Shown here: piece by piece, positions 26,479 to 36,400 of the stretch | Position numbering within the stretch: the stretch's first letter is position 1 | How the letters are laid out: each line of letters starts with the position of its first letter | Source: Thermohalobaculum sp963700775 | GTDB taxonomy: Bacteria > Pseudomonadota > Alphaproteobacteria > Rhodobacterales > Rhodobacteraceae | DNA: 64,000 nucleotides | Direction of reading: 5' to 3' | NCBI GenBank assembly: GCA_963700775.1 | Contig: CAVOYU010000001.1 | Coordinates: forward strand, 124,001 to 188,000 | Translations under genes and position numbers: made by a program | The notes under the pieces: generated by a model | What the model was told of the DNA's origin: nothing | Seen by the model: the letters and a program-made list of their open reading frames with translations, nothing else | Databases searched by the model: none

Positions 26479-26674
26479 GGCGGCCCGGATATAATGGCCG
26501 GTTCCTCGGCGGTCCAGATGCGACGGGCACACTGGCGAACCTGCCGACAGTGCCTGGCGACCTCTGCTGACACTCATACTGCTCCCTTTGCGAGACTGCA
26601 TGCTTTCATTCCGGCGCGTCAAAAGGTAGATTGGGACGACGGCCAAAGGGGCATGGCCGCGGAAGGCAGGACCG

Positions 26675-27874
26675 ATGCAGGATTGGGGCAGATCGACCGG
26701 GCTCGTCCGGAGCGGGGGGTCGACGGCATTTTTTTGCGGGCTGGCATTTGCGCTTGCGGGCTGCGTTGCGGACCTGGCGCCGCCCGAGACTGCTCAGGCG
26801 AGTTCCGCCGCCAGCTCCGAGACTCCCGTGAATTCCTCGTCGCTCGCCGCTGCAGCCGAGCCAAAGCCGGCGTCCGCACATCCGGTCGGAGCGTCGGCCG
26901 CGATCGACCAGACACTGACGCCGGATCCCGGCGCTTTCGCGGCCGAGTTGAACGCGGTCTGGGACGGGCTGCCGACGCTCCAGGGGATCTGGATCGCCCA
27001 TCCTCTCGCCAGCCGGGCCCGCCGGGTACGCCTGACCAACCAGGAGACCGGCGCCCAGGTGGACGCGGCGCTGTTCCGCCGTGATCCGAACCAGGGCGGG
27101 CCGACGACGATGATATCCTCCGAGGCGGCCGAGAAGCTGGGAATCGAACCCGGAGCGGAGACGCCGATCACCATCGTTGCGATCTCCCATGTGGACCAGA
27201 TCATGCGGCCCACCGGCACGGTGTCGGCGGAGGCCGGCGCGGTTGGCGCAGACGCTGGTGTGGACGGCTCGCCCGCTGCCGCGCCAGAGGGCGCGGCCGA
27301 TTCCGTGTTCGCCGCCGCCGATGTGGACGGGACCGCCGCCAACGCCACGCCGGAGGCCGGAGACGCCCCGCCGGAGGCATCAAACTTTGCGGTCGCGATG
27401 GCTGCACCGGTGAATCAGGGCGAGGCTGCCCGGATGCCGGCAACGACAAGCGGCACGTCAGGCTCTGCCACGGGATCTACCGCGGAGTCTGCGCCCGGAA
27501 CCGGTGCCGTGGCTCCGCTGGCCGCCCCGACGGCCCCGCCGCGCCTGGCTGCGGCGATTGCCACGCCAGCCACCCGCACCGATGCCTCGGCGCCCGCGCC
27601 ACTGCCGGCGACCTCGGCCGAGACCGCCGGAACCCTCACCGACGGCCTGCCCTACATCCAGGCCGGGATCTTCGGCGAGCCCGGAAATGCGGAGCGCCTG
27701 GTCGCGCTGTTGCGCGAGAACGGCCTTCCCGCCGAGGCGCGTCCCCTTGCCGCCGGCGAGCGGACGCTTGTGCGCGTCCTCGTCGGGCCGTTCGGCACCA
27801 GCGCCGACCGCGACGCGGCGTTGACGGCCGTCAGGGCGATCGGGCCGGCAGATGCGACGCCGGTGAAGGGATGA
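26675..27874 (+). CDS. SPOR-domain lipoprotein
   Basis: The 399-residue protein has a lipoprotein signal with lipobox LAGC (Cys30). A middle segment of residues 80-180 (GIWIAHPLASRARRVRLTNQ, AEKLGIEPG) resembles the RlpA-associated or cell-wall module. A long Ala/Pro/Thr-rich linker and a C-terminal SPOR domain of about 75 residues follow (LPYIQAGIFGEPGNAERL, VRVLVGPFG). SPOR domains bind denuded glycan strands at the septum, so it probably acts in the periplasm during division. It heads the run that continues with the D,D-carboxypeptidase, 35 bases after its stop. Confidence 0.85.
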   Translation: MQDWGRSTGLVRSGGSTAFFCGLAFALAGCVADLAPPETAQASSAASSETPVNSSSLAAAAEPKPASAHPVGASAAIDQTLTPDPGAFAAELNAVWDGLPTLQGIWIAHPLASRARRVRLTNQETGAQVDAALFRRDPNQGGPTTMISSEAAEKLGIEPGAETPITIVAISHVDQIMRPTGTVSAEAGAVGADAGVDGSPAAAPEGAADSVFAAADVDGTAANATPEAGDAPPEASNFAVAMAAPVNQGEAARMPATTSGTSGSATGSTAESAPGTGAVAPLAAPTAPPRLAAAIATPATRTDASAPAPLPATSAETAGTLTDGLPYIQAGIFGEPGNAERLVALLRENGLPAEARPLAAGERTLVRVLVGPFGTSADRDAALTAVRAIGPADATPVKG

Positions 27875-27909
27875 CACCGGCAACACGGGTACGCGGAGAC
27901 TGGAGAACC

Positions 27910-29070
27910 ATGCCGAGACGATACGCCTTCCAGGTCGCCCTCGCAGCCGCCCTGTTCTGGGCCGGCCTTGCAGGACAGGCACTTGCCGAGGGCCAGACGA
28001 CCCCTGCCCGTGCCGCCATCGTGGTCGACCTGACCAGCGGTGCGGTGCTGCTCGACAAGTACGCCGACACCGCGGTGCCGCCGGCCTCGATGTCGAAGCT
28101 GATGACGCTGGACCTGGTGTTCGAGGCGCTGGAGAACGGCCGGCTCGCGCTCTCCGACACCTTCCGGGTCAGCGAGAAGGCCGCCGCGATGGGTGGCTCG
28201 AAGATGTTCATCCACGCCGGCGAGGTGGTCAGCGTCGAGAATCTTCTGCGCGGCGTCATCATCCAGTCGGGCAACGACGCGGCGGTGGCGCTGGCGGAAG
28301 CCGTTTCCGGCACCGAGGATGCCTTTGCGGCACTGATGAACCAGCGCGCGGCCGAACTGGGGCTGACGCAGTCGCATTTCAGGAATGCCACGGGCTGGCC
28401 CGACCCGGAGCACGTGATGAGCCCCCGCGACCTGGCGACGCTCGCCGAGCGGATCATCGAGCACTACCCCGAGCACTACAAGATGTTCGCCGAGGAGGAG
28501 TTCACCTGGGCGGAGATCACCCAGCGGAACCGGAACCCGCTCCTGGGCGGCGAGTTCCCGGCGGACGGGCTCAAGACCGGTCACACCGAGGAGGCGGGAT
28601 ACGGGCTTGTCGCCTCTGCCGAAAAGGACGGGCGCCGGGTGCTGCTGGTGGTTACCGGGCTCGAGAGCATGGCGCAGCGCAGCCAGGAAGCCGAGCGGCT
28701 GATGACATGGGCGTTCCGGGCCTTCACCACCGCCAAGATCTTCGATGCCGGCGAGAAGGTCGCGGACGCCACGGTCTGGATCGGCGCAGCGGAGCAGGTG
28801 GCACTCGCCCCGGCCCGGGACGTGGTCGTGACGGTACCCTACGGCCTGCTCGATCAGGCGCAGATCAGCCTGCATTTCCCGGAGCCGGTCGAGGCACCCA
28901 TAGAGGCCGGCCAGGAGATCGGGCGCATCGAGGTAGCGCTGCCGGAGGTCGCACCGATCAGCGTGCCGCTCGTCGCCATGGGCCCGGTCGAGCGCGGCGG
29001 GATCCTGCCGCGGCTGAAGGCCGGCGCCAGGTTGCTGATCGAACGCGCCCTCGCCGCCGCCGAAGGCTGA
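27910..29070 (+). CDS. dacA: D-alanyl-D-alanine carboxypeptidase (PBP5/6 type)
   Basis: This secreted serine peptidase trims the terminal D-Ala of peptidoglycan stem peptides. The active-site motifs are SMSKLM (SxxK), SGND and KTGHT. There is a signal peptide in the first 31 residues and a C-terminal PBP5-type domain (VVTVPYGLLDQ). The 386-residue length is normal. I prefer ATG 27910, after GGAGA and right before the signal peptide. An earlier ATG at 27871 overlaps the SPOR gene stop and would add 13 residues. The symbol follows the family; it could equally be named dacC. Confidence 0.92.
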   Translation: MPRRYAFQVALAAALFWAGLAGQALAEGQTTPARAAIVVDLTSGAVLLDKYADTAVPPASMSKLMTLDLVFEALENGRLALSDTFRVSEKAAAMGGSKMFIHAGEVVSVENLLRGVIIQSGNDAAVALAEAVSGTEDAFAALMNQRAAELGLTQSHFRNATGWPDPEHVMSPRDLATLAERIIEHYPEHYKMFAEEEFTWAEITQRNRNPLLGGEFPADGLKTGHTEEAGYGLVASAEKDGRRVLLVVTGLESMAQRSQEAERLMTWAFRAFTTAKIFDAGEKVADATVWIGAAEQVALAPARDVVVTVPYGLLDQAQISLHFPEPVEAPIEAGQEIGRIEVALPEVAPISVPLVAMGPVERGGILPRLKAGARLLIERALAAAEG

Positions 29071-29077
29071 ACGCCGG

Positions 29078-29749
29078 ATGGCGACCGGCGGAAATGCTGC
29101 TGGCCAACGGGCCGGGCGCGGCTTCTTCCTGACCCTGGAGGGGATCGACGGCACCGGCAAGTCGACTCAGGCGCGGCGGCTCGCGGCGCGGCTGCGCGCC
29201 GCGGGGCGCGAGGTCGTCGAGACCCGCGAACCCGGCGGCTCGCCCGGCGCCGAGGAGATCCGGCGGCTGCTGGTCGAAGGCGAGCCCGGCCGCTGGTCGC
29301 CTGAGGCCGAGACGCTGCTGTTCACTGCCGCGAGGCGGGATCATGTGGAGCGGGTCATCGCGCCGGCGCTGGCCCGCGGTGCGGTGGTGCTCTGCGATCG
29401 CTACGTCGACTCGACCCGCGCCTACCAAGGCGCCGGTGCGCCGGTGCGCCGGGAGCTCGTTGACCGGCTGCACGCGCTGGCGATCGGCCTCGACCCGGAC
29501 CTGACGCTGGTCCTCGACCTCGACCCGGAAGCTGCCGCTGTCCGGGCGCACGGACGTGCCGCGAATGCTCATGAGGACCGCTTCGAGCGCAAGGGCCTGG
29601 AGTTCCAGGTCCGGCTCCGCGACGAATTCCGCGCCATCGCTGCCGCCGAGCCGGGGCGCTGCACGGTGATCGACGCCGCGGCGCCTGAAGCCGAGGTCGC
29701 GGCGCGAGTCTGGGCCGCAGCCGCCCCGCGCCTGGGGCTCGTGGCGTGA
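29078..29749 (+). CDS. tmk: Thymidylate kinase
   Basis: This 223-residue enzyme phosphorylates dTMP to dTDP. It has the P-loop EGIDGTGKST, the DR(Y/H) motif in CDRYVDSTRAYQG, and the early substrate segment REPGGSPGAE. The lid region contains RAHGRAANAHEDRFE. The start ATG lies seven bases after the carboxypeptidase stop. Its own stop overlaps the GTG start of holB, so tmk and holB are translationally coupled, as in many Proteobacteria. Confidence 0.96.
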   Translation: MATGGNAAGQRAGRGFFLTLEGIDGTGKSTQARRLAARLRAAGREVVETREPGGSPGAEEIRRLLVEGEPGRWSPEAETLLFTAARRDHVERVIAPALARGAVVLCDRYVDSTRAYQGAGAPVRRELVDRLHALAIGLDPDLTLVLDLDPEAAAVRAHGRAANAHEDRFERKGLEFQVRLRDEFRAIAAAEPGRCTVIDAAAPEAEVAARVWAAAAPRLGLVA

Positions 29750-30891
29750 GCGCCGAAACGGAACTGCCGGAGCCTGACCGGGTCGCCGGCTATCCGCATC
29801 CGCGCGAGACCCTGCGCCTTTTTGGCCAGTCCGAAGCCGAGCGGGCCTTCCTCGCCGCCTGGTCCGAGGGGCGGCTGCATCACGGCTGGCTGCTCCGGGG
29901 TCCGCGCGGCACCGGCAAGGCGACGCTGGCCTACCGCATCGCCCGGGCGCTGATCTCCGATGGCCCGATCGAAGGGGGTGGCCTTTTCGCTGATGCCCCT
30001 GCGCCTCCTTCGGACACCCTCGACGCCCCGGAGGGCTGTCCCGTCGCCGCCCGGATCCGCGCCCGGAGCGAACCGCGCCTCGCGGTGCTTCGCCGGGCGG
30101 TCAACGACAAGACCGGCCGGCTCCGCACCCAGATCGCCGTCGAGGACGTGCGCGCCGTGCGCCGGTTCCTGCAGCTCTCGGCTGCCGACGGGGGCTGGCG
30201 GGCGGTGATCGTCGACGCGGCCGACGAGATGAACGCCTCCGCCGCCAACGCGCTGCTGAAGGTGCTGGAGGAACCGCCACCGCGTACCGCGCTGCTGCTG
30301 GTCGCGCACGCCCCGGGAGCGCTGCTGCCGACCATCCGCTCGCGGTGCCGCACGCTCGAGCTGCGCCCGCTCGGAGCCGGCGACCTCGCCCGCGCCCTCG
30401 ACCAGTGCGGAGCCAGCATTGAGCCCGGCGAGGCAGATGCCATGGCGCTGCTCTGCGGAGGATCTGTCGGCGAGGCGCTGCGACTTGCCGCCGACGGCGG
30501 GATCGAGCTCTACGGCAGGATCGTCGCGCTGATGCAGGGCGGCCGCGGCGTCGATCGGGCGGCAATGGTCGCCCTCGCCGAGACCGCTGGCGCGCGTGGC
30601 GCCGAGGCAACCTACGAGCTGCTCGGCCGCCTCACTCTCACCCTGGTCGGCAGGCTCGCACGGCGCGCCGCCACCGGCAGCACCGACGGCGAGGCCGGCC
30701 CCGGCGAGGCCGCACTGATGGACCGCGTGGCCGCCGCGCCCGCCCAGGCGACGCTCTGGGCCGAAGCGGCGGGGCGCATCGCCGCAACCAACCGCCACGC
30801 ACGGGCGGTGAACCTTGACCCGGGCCAGACGATCATCGATACCTTCCTCGATCTTGACGCCACCCTGGCGAAGGCCCGCGACGCGGCTTGA
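29746..30891 (+). CDS. holB: DNA polymerase III delta' subunit
   Basis: Delta' is part of the clamp loader. The protein is 381 residues long, with the AAA+ P-loop-like GPRGTGKATLAYRIAR and the block VIVDAADEMNASAANALLKVLEEPP, which is diagnostic for HolB/DnaX proteins. Sensor segments include TIRSRCRTLEL. The zinc-finger cysteines present in E. coli delta' are not evident. It begins with GTG overlapping the tmk stop. The sequence is 26 bases from the tatD start. Confidence 0.94.
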   Translation: MSAETELPEPDRVAGYPHPRETLRLFGQSEAERAFLAAWSEGRLHHGWLLRGPRGTGKATLAYRIARALISDGPIEGGGLFADAPAPPSDTLDAPEGCPVAARIRARSEPRLAVLRRAVNDKTGRLRTQIAVEDVRAVRRFLQLSAADGGWRAVIVDAADEMNASAANALLKVLEEPPPRTALLLVAHAPGALLPTIRSRCRTLELRPLGAGDLARALDQCGASIEPGEADAMALLCGGSVGEALRLAADGGIELYGRIVALMQGGRGVDRAAMVALAETAGARGAEATYELLGRLTLTLVGRLARRAATGSTDGEAGPGEAALMDRVAAAPAQATLWAEAAGRIAATNRHARAVNLDPGQTIIDTFLDLDATLAKARDAA

Positions 30892-30917
30892 CGACCCGAG
30901 CGAGCGAGGACAGCCCG

Positions 30918-31733
30918 ATGACCGCCCCGCAGCTGGTGGACAGCCACTGCCATCTGGATTTCCCGCAGCTCGCCGACGAGCTGCCGGAGGTGATCGAACG
31001 CGCCCGCCGCGCCGGTGTGACCCGCATGGTCACCATCTGCACCCGGCTCCGCTCCGAGTCCGCGGTCCGGACCATCGCCGAGAGGCATGAGGGCGTGTTC
31101 TATGCCTGCGGCACCCATCCGATGAACGTCGCAAAGGAGCCGATAGCGACCGTTGACGCGCTGGTGAGGATCGCACGGCATCCGCTGATGGTCGGGATCG
31201 GCGAGACCGGGCTCGACTACCATTACACGAGCGAGTCGAAGGCCGAACAGCAGCAGAGCCTGCGCATCCACATTGAAGCGGCGCGGCAAACCGGGCTGCC
31301 GCTGATCATCCACGCCCGCGACGCCGACGCCGACATGGCGCGCATTCTGGCCGAGGAGCACGCGGCCGGCGCCTATGCCTGCGTCATGCACTGCTTCTCC
31401 TCGGGCCGCGCGCTGGCCGAGGCCGCACTGGAACTCGGCTTCTACCTCTCCATGTCCGGCATCGCCGCCTTCCCGAAGTCGACCGGGCTCCGCGAGATCT
31501 TCGCGTCCGCGCCGCTGGATCGAATCCTGGTCGAGACCGACAGCCCCTATCTCGCGCCTCCGCCCCATCGCGGCAAGCGCTGCGAGCCGGCCTATGCGGC
31601 GTTGACTGCCAAGGTCGGCGCCGACACCTTCGGGGTAGGCTACGAGGAATTCTGCACCGCAACGTCGGCCAATTTCGACAGGCTGTTCAGCCGCGCCGCC
31701 AGAACGGACGCCCGTGCCGGAGACGCTGCCTGA
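30918..31733 (+). CDS. tatD: TatD-family metal-dependent hydrolase
   Basis: This 271-residue TIM-barrel nuclease or hydrolase has the metal site HCHLD at the N-terminus, GIGETGLDYHY, IIHARDAD, HCFSSG and VETDSPYLAP. TatD/YcfH proteins have 3'-5' DNase activity in characterised members. The ATG at 30918 is used, with GAGGA upstream; an in-frame TTG at 30888 overlaps the holB stop. The stop overlaps the next start (TGATG). The gene order tmk-holB-tatD-MBL is conserved in the group. Confidence 0.93.
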   Translation: MTAPQLVDSHCHLDFPQLADELPEVIERARRAGVTRMVTICTRLRSESAVRTIAERHEGVFYACGTHPMNVAKEPIATVDALVRIARHPLMVGIGETGLDYHYTSESKAEQQQSLRIHIEAARQTGLPLIIHARDADADMARILAEEHAAGAYACVMHCFSSGRALAEAALELGFYLSMSGIAAFPKSTGLREIFASAPLDRILVETDSPYLAPPPHRGKRCEPAYAALTAKVGADTFGVGYEEFCTATSANFDRLFSRAARTDARAGDAA

Positions 31734-32542
31734 TGAGCGGGACGCTGCGGTTCACCGTGCTCGGCTGCGGCTCGTCGGGCGGAGTGCCGCGGATCGGGCT
31801 CGCCGGACCGAACTGGGGTGCCTGCGACCCGGAGAACCCGAAGAACCGCCGCCGCCGCTGCGCCCTGCTGGTGCAACGGATCGGGCCCGAGGGCGAGACC
31901 AACCTGCTGGTCGACGCCGGACCGGACGTGCGCGAGCAGCTGATCTCGGCCCGGGTCGGCTGGCTCGACGCGCTGGTCCTCAGCCACGACCATGCAGACC
32001 ATGTCCACGGTATGGACGACTTGCGCATGGTGGTCTTCAACCGCCGCTCCCGCCTGCCGGCCTGGATGAATGCGGCGACCGAGAGGACGGTCATGACCCG
32101 CTTCGGCTACCTGTTCGACACTCCGCCGGGCTCGAACTACCCGCCAATCATGGACCTGAACCGGATCGACGGCCCTGTGACTGTCGCCGGGGCCGGCGGC
32201 ACCGTCACGGCCGAGCCCTTCTCGGTGCCCCATGGCGAGATCGAGGCGCTGGGATTCCGCATCGGCCCGGTGGTCTATACGCCAGACATCAAGGAGATGA
32301 GCGACGCCGCCTGGGCAGCGCTCAAGGGCGCCGATTGCTGGATCCTGGATTCGCTCCGCTACAAGGAGCATGTGAGCCATGTGAACGTCGACACGGCGCT
32401 GTCCTGGATCGCCCGAGCCGCACTGCCCCGCGCCTTCCTCACCAATCTCCATGTCGACGTCGACTATGCCGAGCTCGACGCCGCGTCGCCGGAGAACGTC
32501 CGCCCGGCCCATGACGGGCTGGTGCTGGAATACCGCCTGTGA
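31733..32542 (+). CDS. Metallo-beta-lactamase fold phosphodiesterase (PhnP-like)
   Basis: This 269-residue MBL-fold protein has the zinc motif HDHADH, a preceding GCGSSGGVPR start and a later LLVDAGPDVREQL. The metal residues SVPHGE, LDSLRY and NLHVDVD follow. It resembles cyclic phosphodiesterases of the PhnP/RNase Z side branch. Here it is located after tatD rather than with phn genes, so a nucleotide-phosphate role is possible but not shown. It shares overlapping start and stop codons with both neighbours. Confidence 0.88.
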   Translation: MSGTLRFTVLGCGSSGGVPRIGLAGPNWGACDPENPKNRRRRCALLVQRIGPEGETNLLVDAGPDVREQLISARVGWLDALVLSHDHADHVHGMDDLRMVVFNRRSRLPAWMNAATERTVMTRFGYLFDTPPGSNYPPIMDLNRIDGPVTVAGAGGTVTAEPFSVPHGEIEALGFRIGPVVYTPDIKEMSDAAWAALKGADCWILDSLRYKEHVSHVNVDTALSWIARAALPRAFLTNLHVDVDYAELDAASPENVRPAHDGLVLEYRL

Positions 32543-33492
32543 GCCTGGTTCCGGCGCTGCTCGCCATCGTCCTGCCGGTCTTCCTGGTCGTCGGATCGGG
32601 CTACGGCGCCGTGCGGCTGAAGCTGTTCCCCGACGAGGGCGTCACGGTGCTGGTGAAGTTCACCACCGGATTCGCCGTGCCCTGCCTGCTGTTCATGGCG
32701 ATGTACCGGCTCGAACTCGGCAGCGCGATGCGGCTCGACCACATGGTGGCGTTCTACGGCGCGGCGCTCGCCTGCTTCGCCGGCGCCGGGCTGATCTCGC
32801 GCATTCTGCTCCGGCGCCGGCCGGGCGAGGCGGTCTCGGTCGGCTTCTCGGCGATGTTCGGCAACTCGGTCCTGCTCGGCATCCCGATCATGGAGCGTGC
32901 ATATGACGAGGCCGCGATGGCGGCCATGTTCGCGCTCATCGCTTTCCACGCGCCGGTCTTCTACGCCGTTGGCATCTTCGCCATGGAGATGCTGAAGAAG
33001 GGTGGCGCCGGCGCGATCGGGGCCGCGGGACGGACAGTGCGGGCGATCGCGGGCAATCCGCTGATGCTCGGCCTCGGCCTCGGGCTCGCGGCCAATTTCG
33101 CCGGCATCGCCCTGCCGGCGGCTCTGGAGGAGGCGATTGCCATGATCGCCAGGTCCGCCCTGCCGGTGGCGCTTTTCGGGCTTGGCGGCGTGCTGACCCG
33201 CTACGCGCTCAGATCCGAGATCGGCGAGGCGCTGATGATCTCCATCTTCTCGCTGGTCATCCGACCGGCGCTGGCATGGCTGCTGGCTGGGCCTCTGTTC
33301 GGTCTGCCCGAGCCGTTCCTGCGCGCGGCGGTGGTGATGGCGGCCATGCCGCCAGGCGTCAACGGCTACGTCTTCGCCGCCATGTACGACCGCGCCGTCG
33401 GCACCGCCGCCAGCGCGGTGATCCTCGGCACCGTGCTGTCGCTTGCAACGATCACGGTCTGGCTGGCATTGCTGGGCGGCGCCGGGGTGTAA
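32539..33492 (+). CDS. AEC-family transporter (auxin efflux carrier type)
   Basis: The 317-residue membrane protein has about ten hydrophobic helices in two halves. Family blocks include FAVPCLLFMAMYRL, FGNSVLLGIPIMERAY, and MPPGVNGYVFAAMYDR near the end. Bacterial AEC proteins export or take up organic acids and similar solutes. It starts at GTG 32539 overlapping the previous stop and ends the housekeeping run. Seven bases separate it from the convergent ferredoxin oxidoreductase gene. Confidence 0.87.
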   Translation: MSLVPALLAIVLPVFLVVGSGYGAVRLKLFPDEGVTVLVKFTTGFAVPCLLFMAMYRLELGSAMRLDHMVAFYGAALACFAGAGLISRILLRRRPGEAVSVGFSAMFGNSVLLGIPIMERAYDEAAMAAMFALIAFHAPVFYAVGIFAMEMLKKGGAGAIGAAGRTVRAIAGNPLMLGLGLGLAANFAGIALPAALEEAIAMIARSALPVALFGLGGVLTRYALRSEIGEALMISIFSLVIRPALAWLLAGPLFGLPEPFLRAAVVMAAMPPGVNGYVFAAMYDRAVGTAASAVILGTVLSLATITVWLALLGGAGV

Positions 33493-33499
33493 GCAACGG

Positions 33500-36400
33500 C
33501 TATTCCGCCGCCTGCGGCACCGCCGGGGCTCCGGACCGGAACCGCTCCAGCAGCACGGTCTGCTCCTCGGCCGCCCGCTCGGCATTCGCGAGCTTCACAT
33601 GGCCGAAGCCGCGCACCAGCAGCGGCAGCCGGGCGAGTTCGACCGCAATCGGGCCGTTGCCGGCATCGAGCTTGCCGAGCAGTTCGCCCATCAGCTTGAC
33701 GTAGTCACGGATCATCTGCCGCTCCATCTTCCGCTCGGCCGAGTAGCCGAAGGGGTCGAAGGGAGTGCCGCGCAGGAAGCGGAACCGGGCGAGGACCCTG
33801 AGCGCACGCGCCATCCAGGGGCCGAACTCCGATTTGACCGGGCGGCCCTCGCTGTCCTTCCGGCCGAGGACCGGCGGCGCCATGTGAAAGCTCACCCGGC
33901 CGACATTGTCGAAGGCCTCCGACAGAGCCTGGTCCAGGGTCTCCGTGTGCAGCCGGGCGACCTCGTACTCGTCCTTGTAGGACAGGAGCTTGAAGTATCC
34001 CTCCGCCACCGCCTCGGCGAGGCCGGTGACGCCGCCCGCCTGCTCGGCCTCCTCGGCGCGGTCGACGAGGCGGAGATAGCGCTTCGCCAGGCGGCGGCCC
34101 TGATAGGCGGTCAGGTACTCGGCCCGGCGCTCGATCTTCTGCTTCAGTGTTTCCTCCGCCGGCGCCTCGCCGGTGACCGCCCCGCGCGCGTCCAGCGGGT
34201 GCGAGACTGCCCAGCGGCCGATCTCGAAGGCCTGGAGATTGCCCTTGACCCCGGCGCCGTTGAGCTCGATTGCCTTGCGGATCGCTTCGGCCGAGAGCGG
34301 CACCATGCCCGCCTGCCAGGCCGCGCCCAGAAGCAGCACGTTCGAGTAGATCGCATCGCCGAGCAGCCGCTCGGCCAGCGCGTTCGCCTCGACCATGGTC
34401 AGCGCGTCCGAGCCTACGCGGCGCTCCAGCGCCAGCTTCAGCCCGGCGGCCGGCAGCTTGAACTCGGTGTCGCGGGTGAACTCGCCGGTGACTATCTCGT
34501 GGCTGTTGCAGACCACCTGCGCCCGACCCCGCTCCATCGCCGCCAGCGTCTTCGGCGCCGCCGTCACCACCAGGTCGCCGCCGATCACCGCGTCCGCCTC
34601 ACCGGCGGCGATGCGGATCGCGGTGATGTCGGCGGGCTTGGGCGCGATCCGGCAGTGGATCGTGACCGCGCCGCCCTTCTGGGCCAGGCCGGCCATCTGC
34701 ATCTCGCTGGCGCCGCGGCCTTCGAGATGGGCCGCCATCGTCAGGAGCGCGCCCACCGTCACCACCCCGGTTCCGCCGACCCCGGTGACCAGAAGGTTCC
34801 AGGACCGTGTCAGCTCCGGCACTTCGGGATCCGGCAGAGTAGGCAGGATGAAATCCACGGCGGCGCGGACCTTCGGCTTGGCCCCCTCGACGGTGACAAA
34901 GCTCGGGCAGAAGCCCTTCAGGCAGGAGAAATCCTTGTTGCAGGCCGACTGGTCGATCCGCCGCTTCCGCCCGAGCGGGGTCTCGAGCGGCAGGATGGCG
35001 ACGCAATTCGACTGCACGCCGCAGTCGCCACAGCCCTCGCAGACGCTGGGGTTGATGAACACCCGCCGGTCCGGATCCGGAAACAGGCCGCGCTTGCGGC
35101 GGCGGCGCTTCTCGGCGGCGCAGGTCTGGATGTAGAGGATGGCGGTCACGCCCTCCTCCTGCTGCAACTCCCGCTCGACCGCGATCAGATTCTCGCGCGG
35201 ATGGACAGGGATCTCCGGCGGCAGGGGCGGCACGGTCTCCTTCTCGTCGACCACCGCCACCACCCGCTTGACCCCGATGCCCAGCAGTTCGCGGGCGATC
35301 CGCTCGGGGCCCAGGCCGCCGTCATGGGCCTGCCCGCCGGTCATTGCCACAGCGTCGTTGTAGAGGATCTTGTAGGTCATGTTGGTGCCGGCGCCCACCG
35401 CTGCCCGGATCGCCATGATGCCGGAGTGGTTGTATGTGCCGTCGCCGAGGTTCTGGAACACGTGGCCGCGCTTCGAGAACGGCGCCTCGCCGATCCAGTT
35501 GGCGCCCTCGCCGCCCATATGCGTGAAGCCCAGCGTCTCGCGGTCCATCCACTGCACCATGTAGTGGCAGCCGATACCGGAATAGGCCCGCGCGCCCTTC
35601 GGCAGCACGGTCGAGCTGTTATGCGGGCAGCCGGCGCAGAACCAGGGCGTCCGCTCGGCCAGCTGCGGCGCATTGCCCGCCTCGGCGAGTTGGTCGAGCC
35701 GCGCGAGCCGGTCGCCCAGCGCCGCATGTCCCACCCCCTCGCCCGCCAGCACCCGGCCGAGGCCTCGCGCCACCTGCACCGGATCGAGCCCCATCTTGAC
35801 CGAGAACAGCACCTTGCCCTGCTCGTCCTTCCAGCCGATCACCCGCGGGTGGCCGGGGGTGCCGAACAGCACCTCCTTGAGCTGGGTCTCGATGACCGCG
35901 CGCTTCTCCTCGACCACGATCACCAGGTCGAGCCCCCTGGCCCACTCGCGGAGCCGCGTCGTCTCCAATGGCCAGACCATGCCGATCTTGTAGGTGGTGA
36001 GGCCGATCCGGCGCACGGCCTCGTCATCGATGCCGAGGATGTCGAGCGCGTGGACGGTGTCGAGCCAGCTCTTGCCCGAGGAAACGATGCCGATCCTGGC
36101 CCCCTGACCCCCATGCATGACCCGGTCGAGGTTGTTGGCCCGCGCGAAGGCCTGGGCAGCGAAGCGCTTGTAGTCGTGCATCCGCGCTTCCTGCAGATGC
36201 GGCGTGTCGTGGAGCCGGATGTTCAGCCCGTCCGGTGGCAGCTCGAAGTCCCCGGGGATGGCGATCGTCAGCCGGTGCGGGTCGCCGTCGACGACTGCCG
36301 TCGCCTCGACGGTGTCCTTCATCGCCTTGATGCCGACCCAGCAGCCGGAAAACCGGCTGAGCGCCCAGCCATACAGCATGTAGTCGATCAGTTCCTGCAC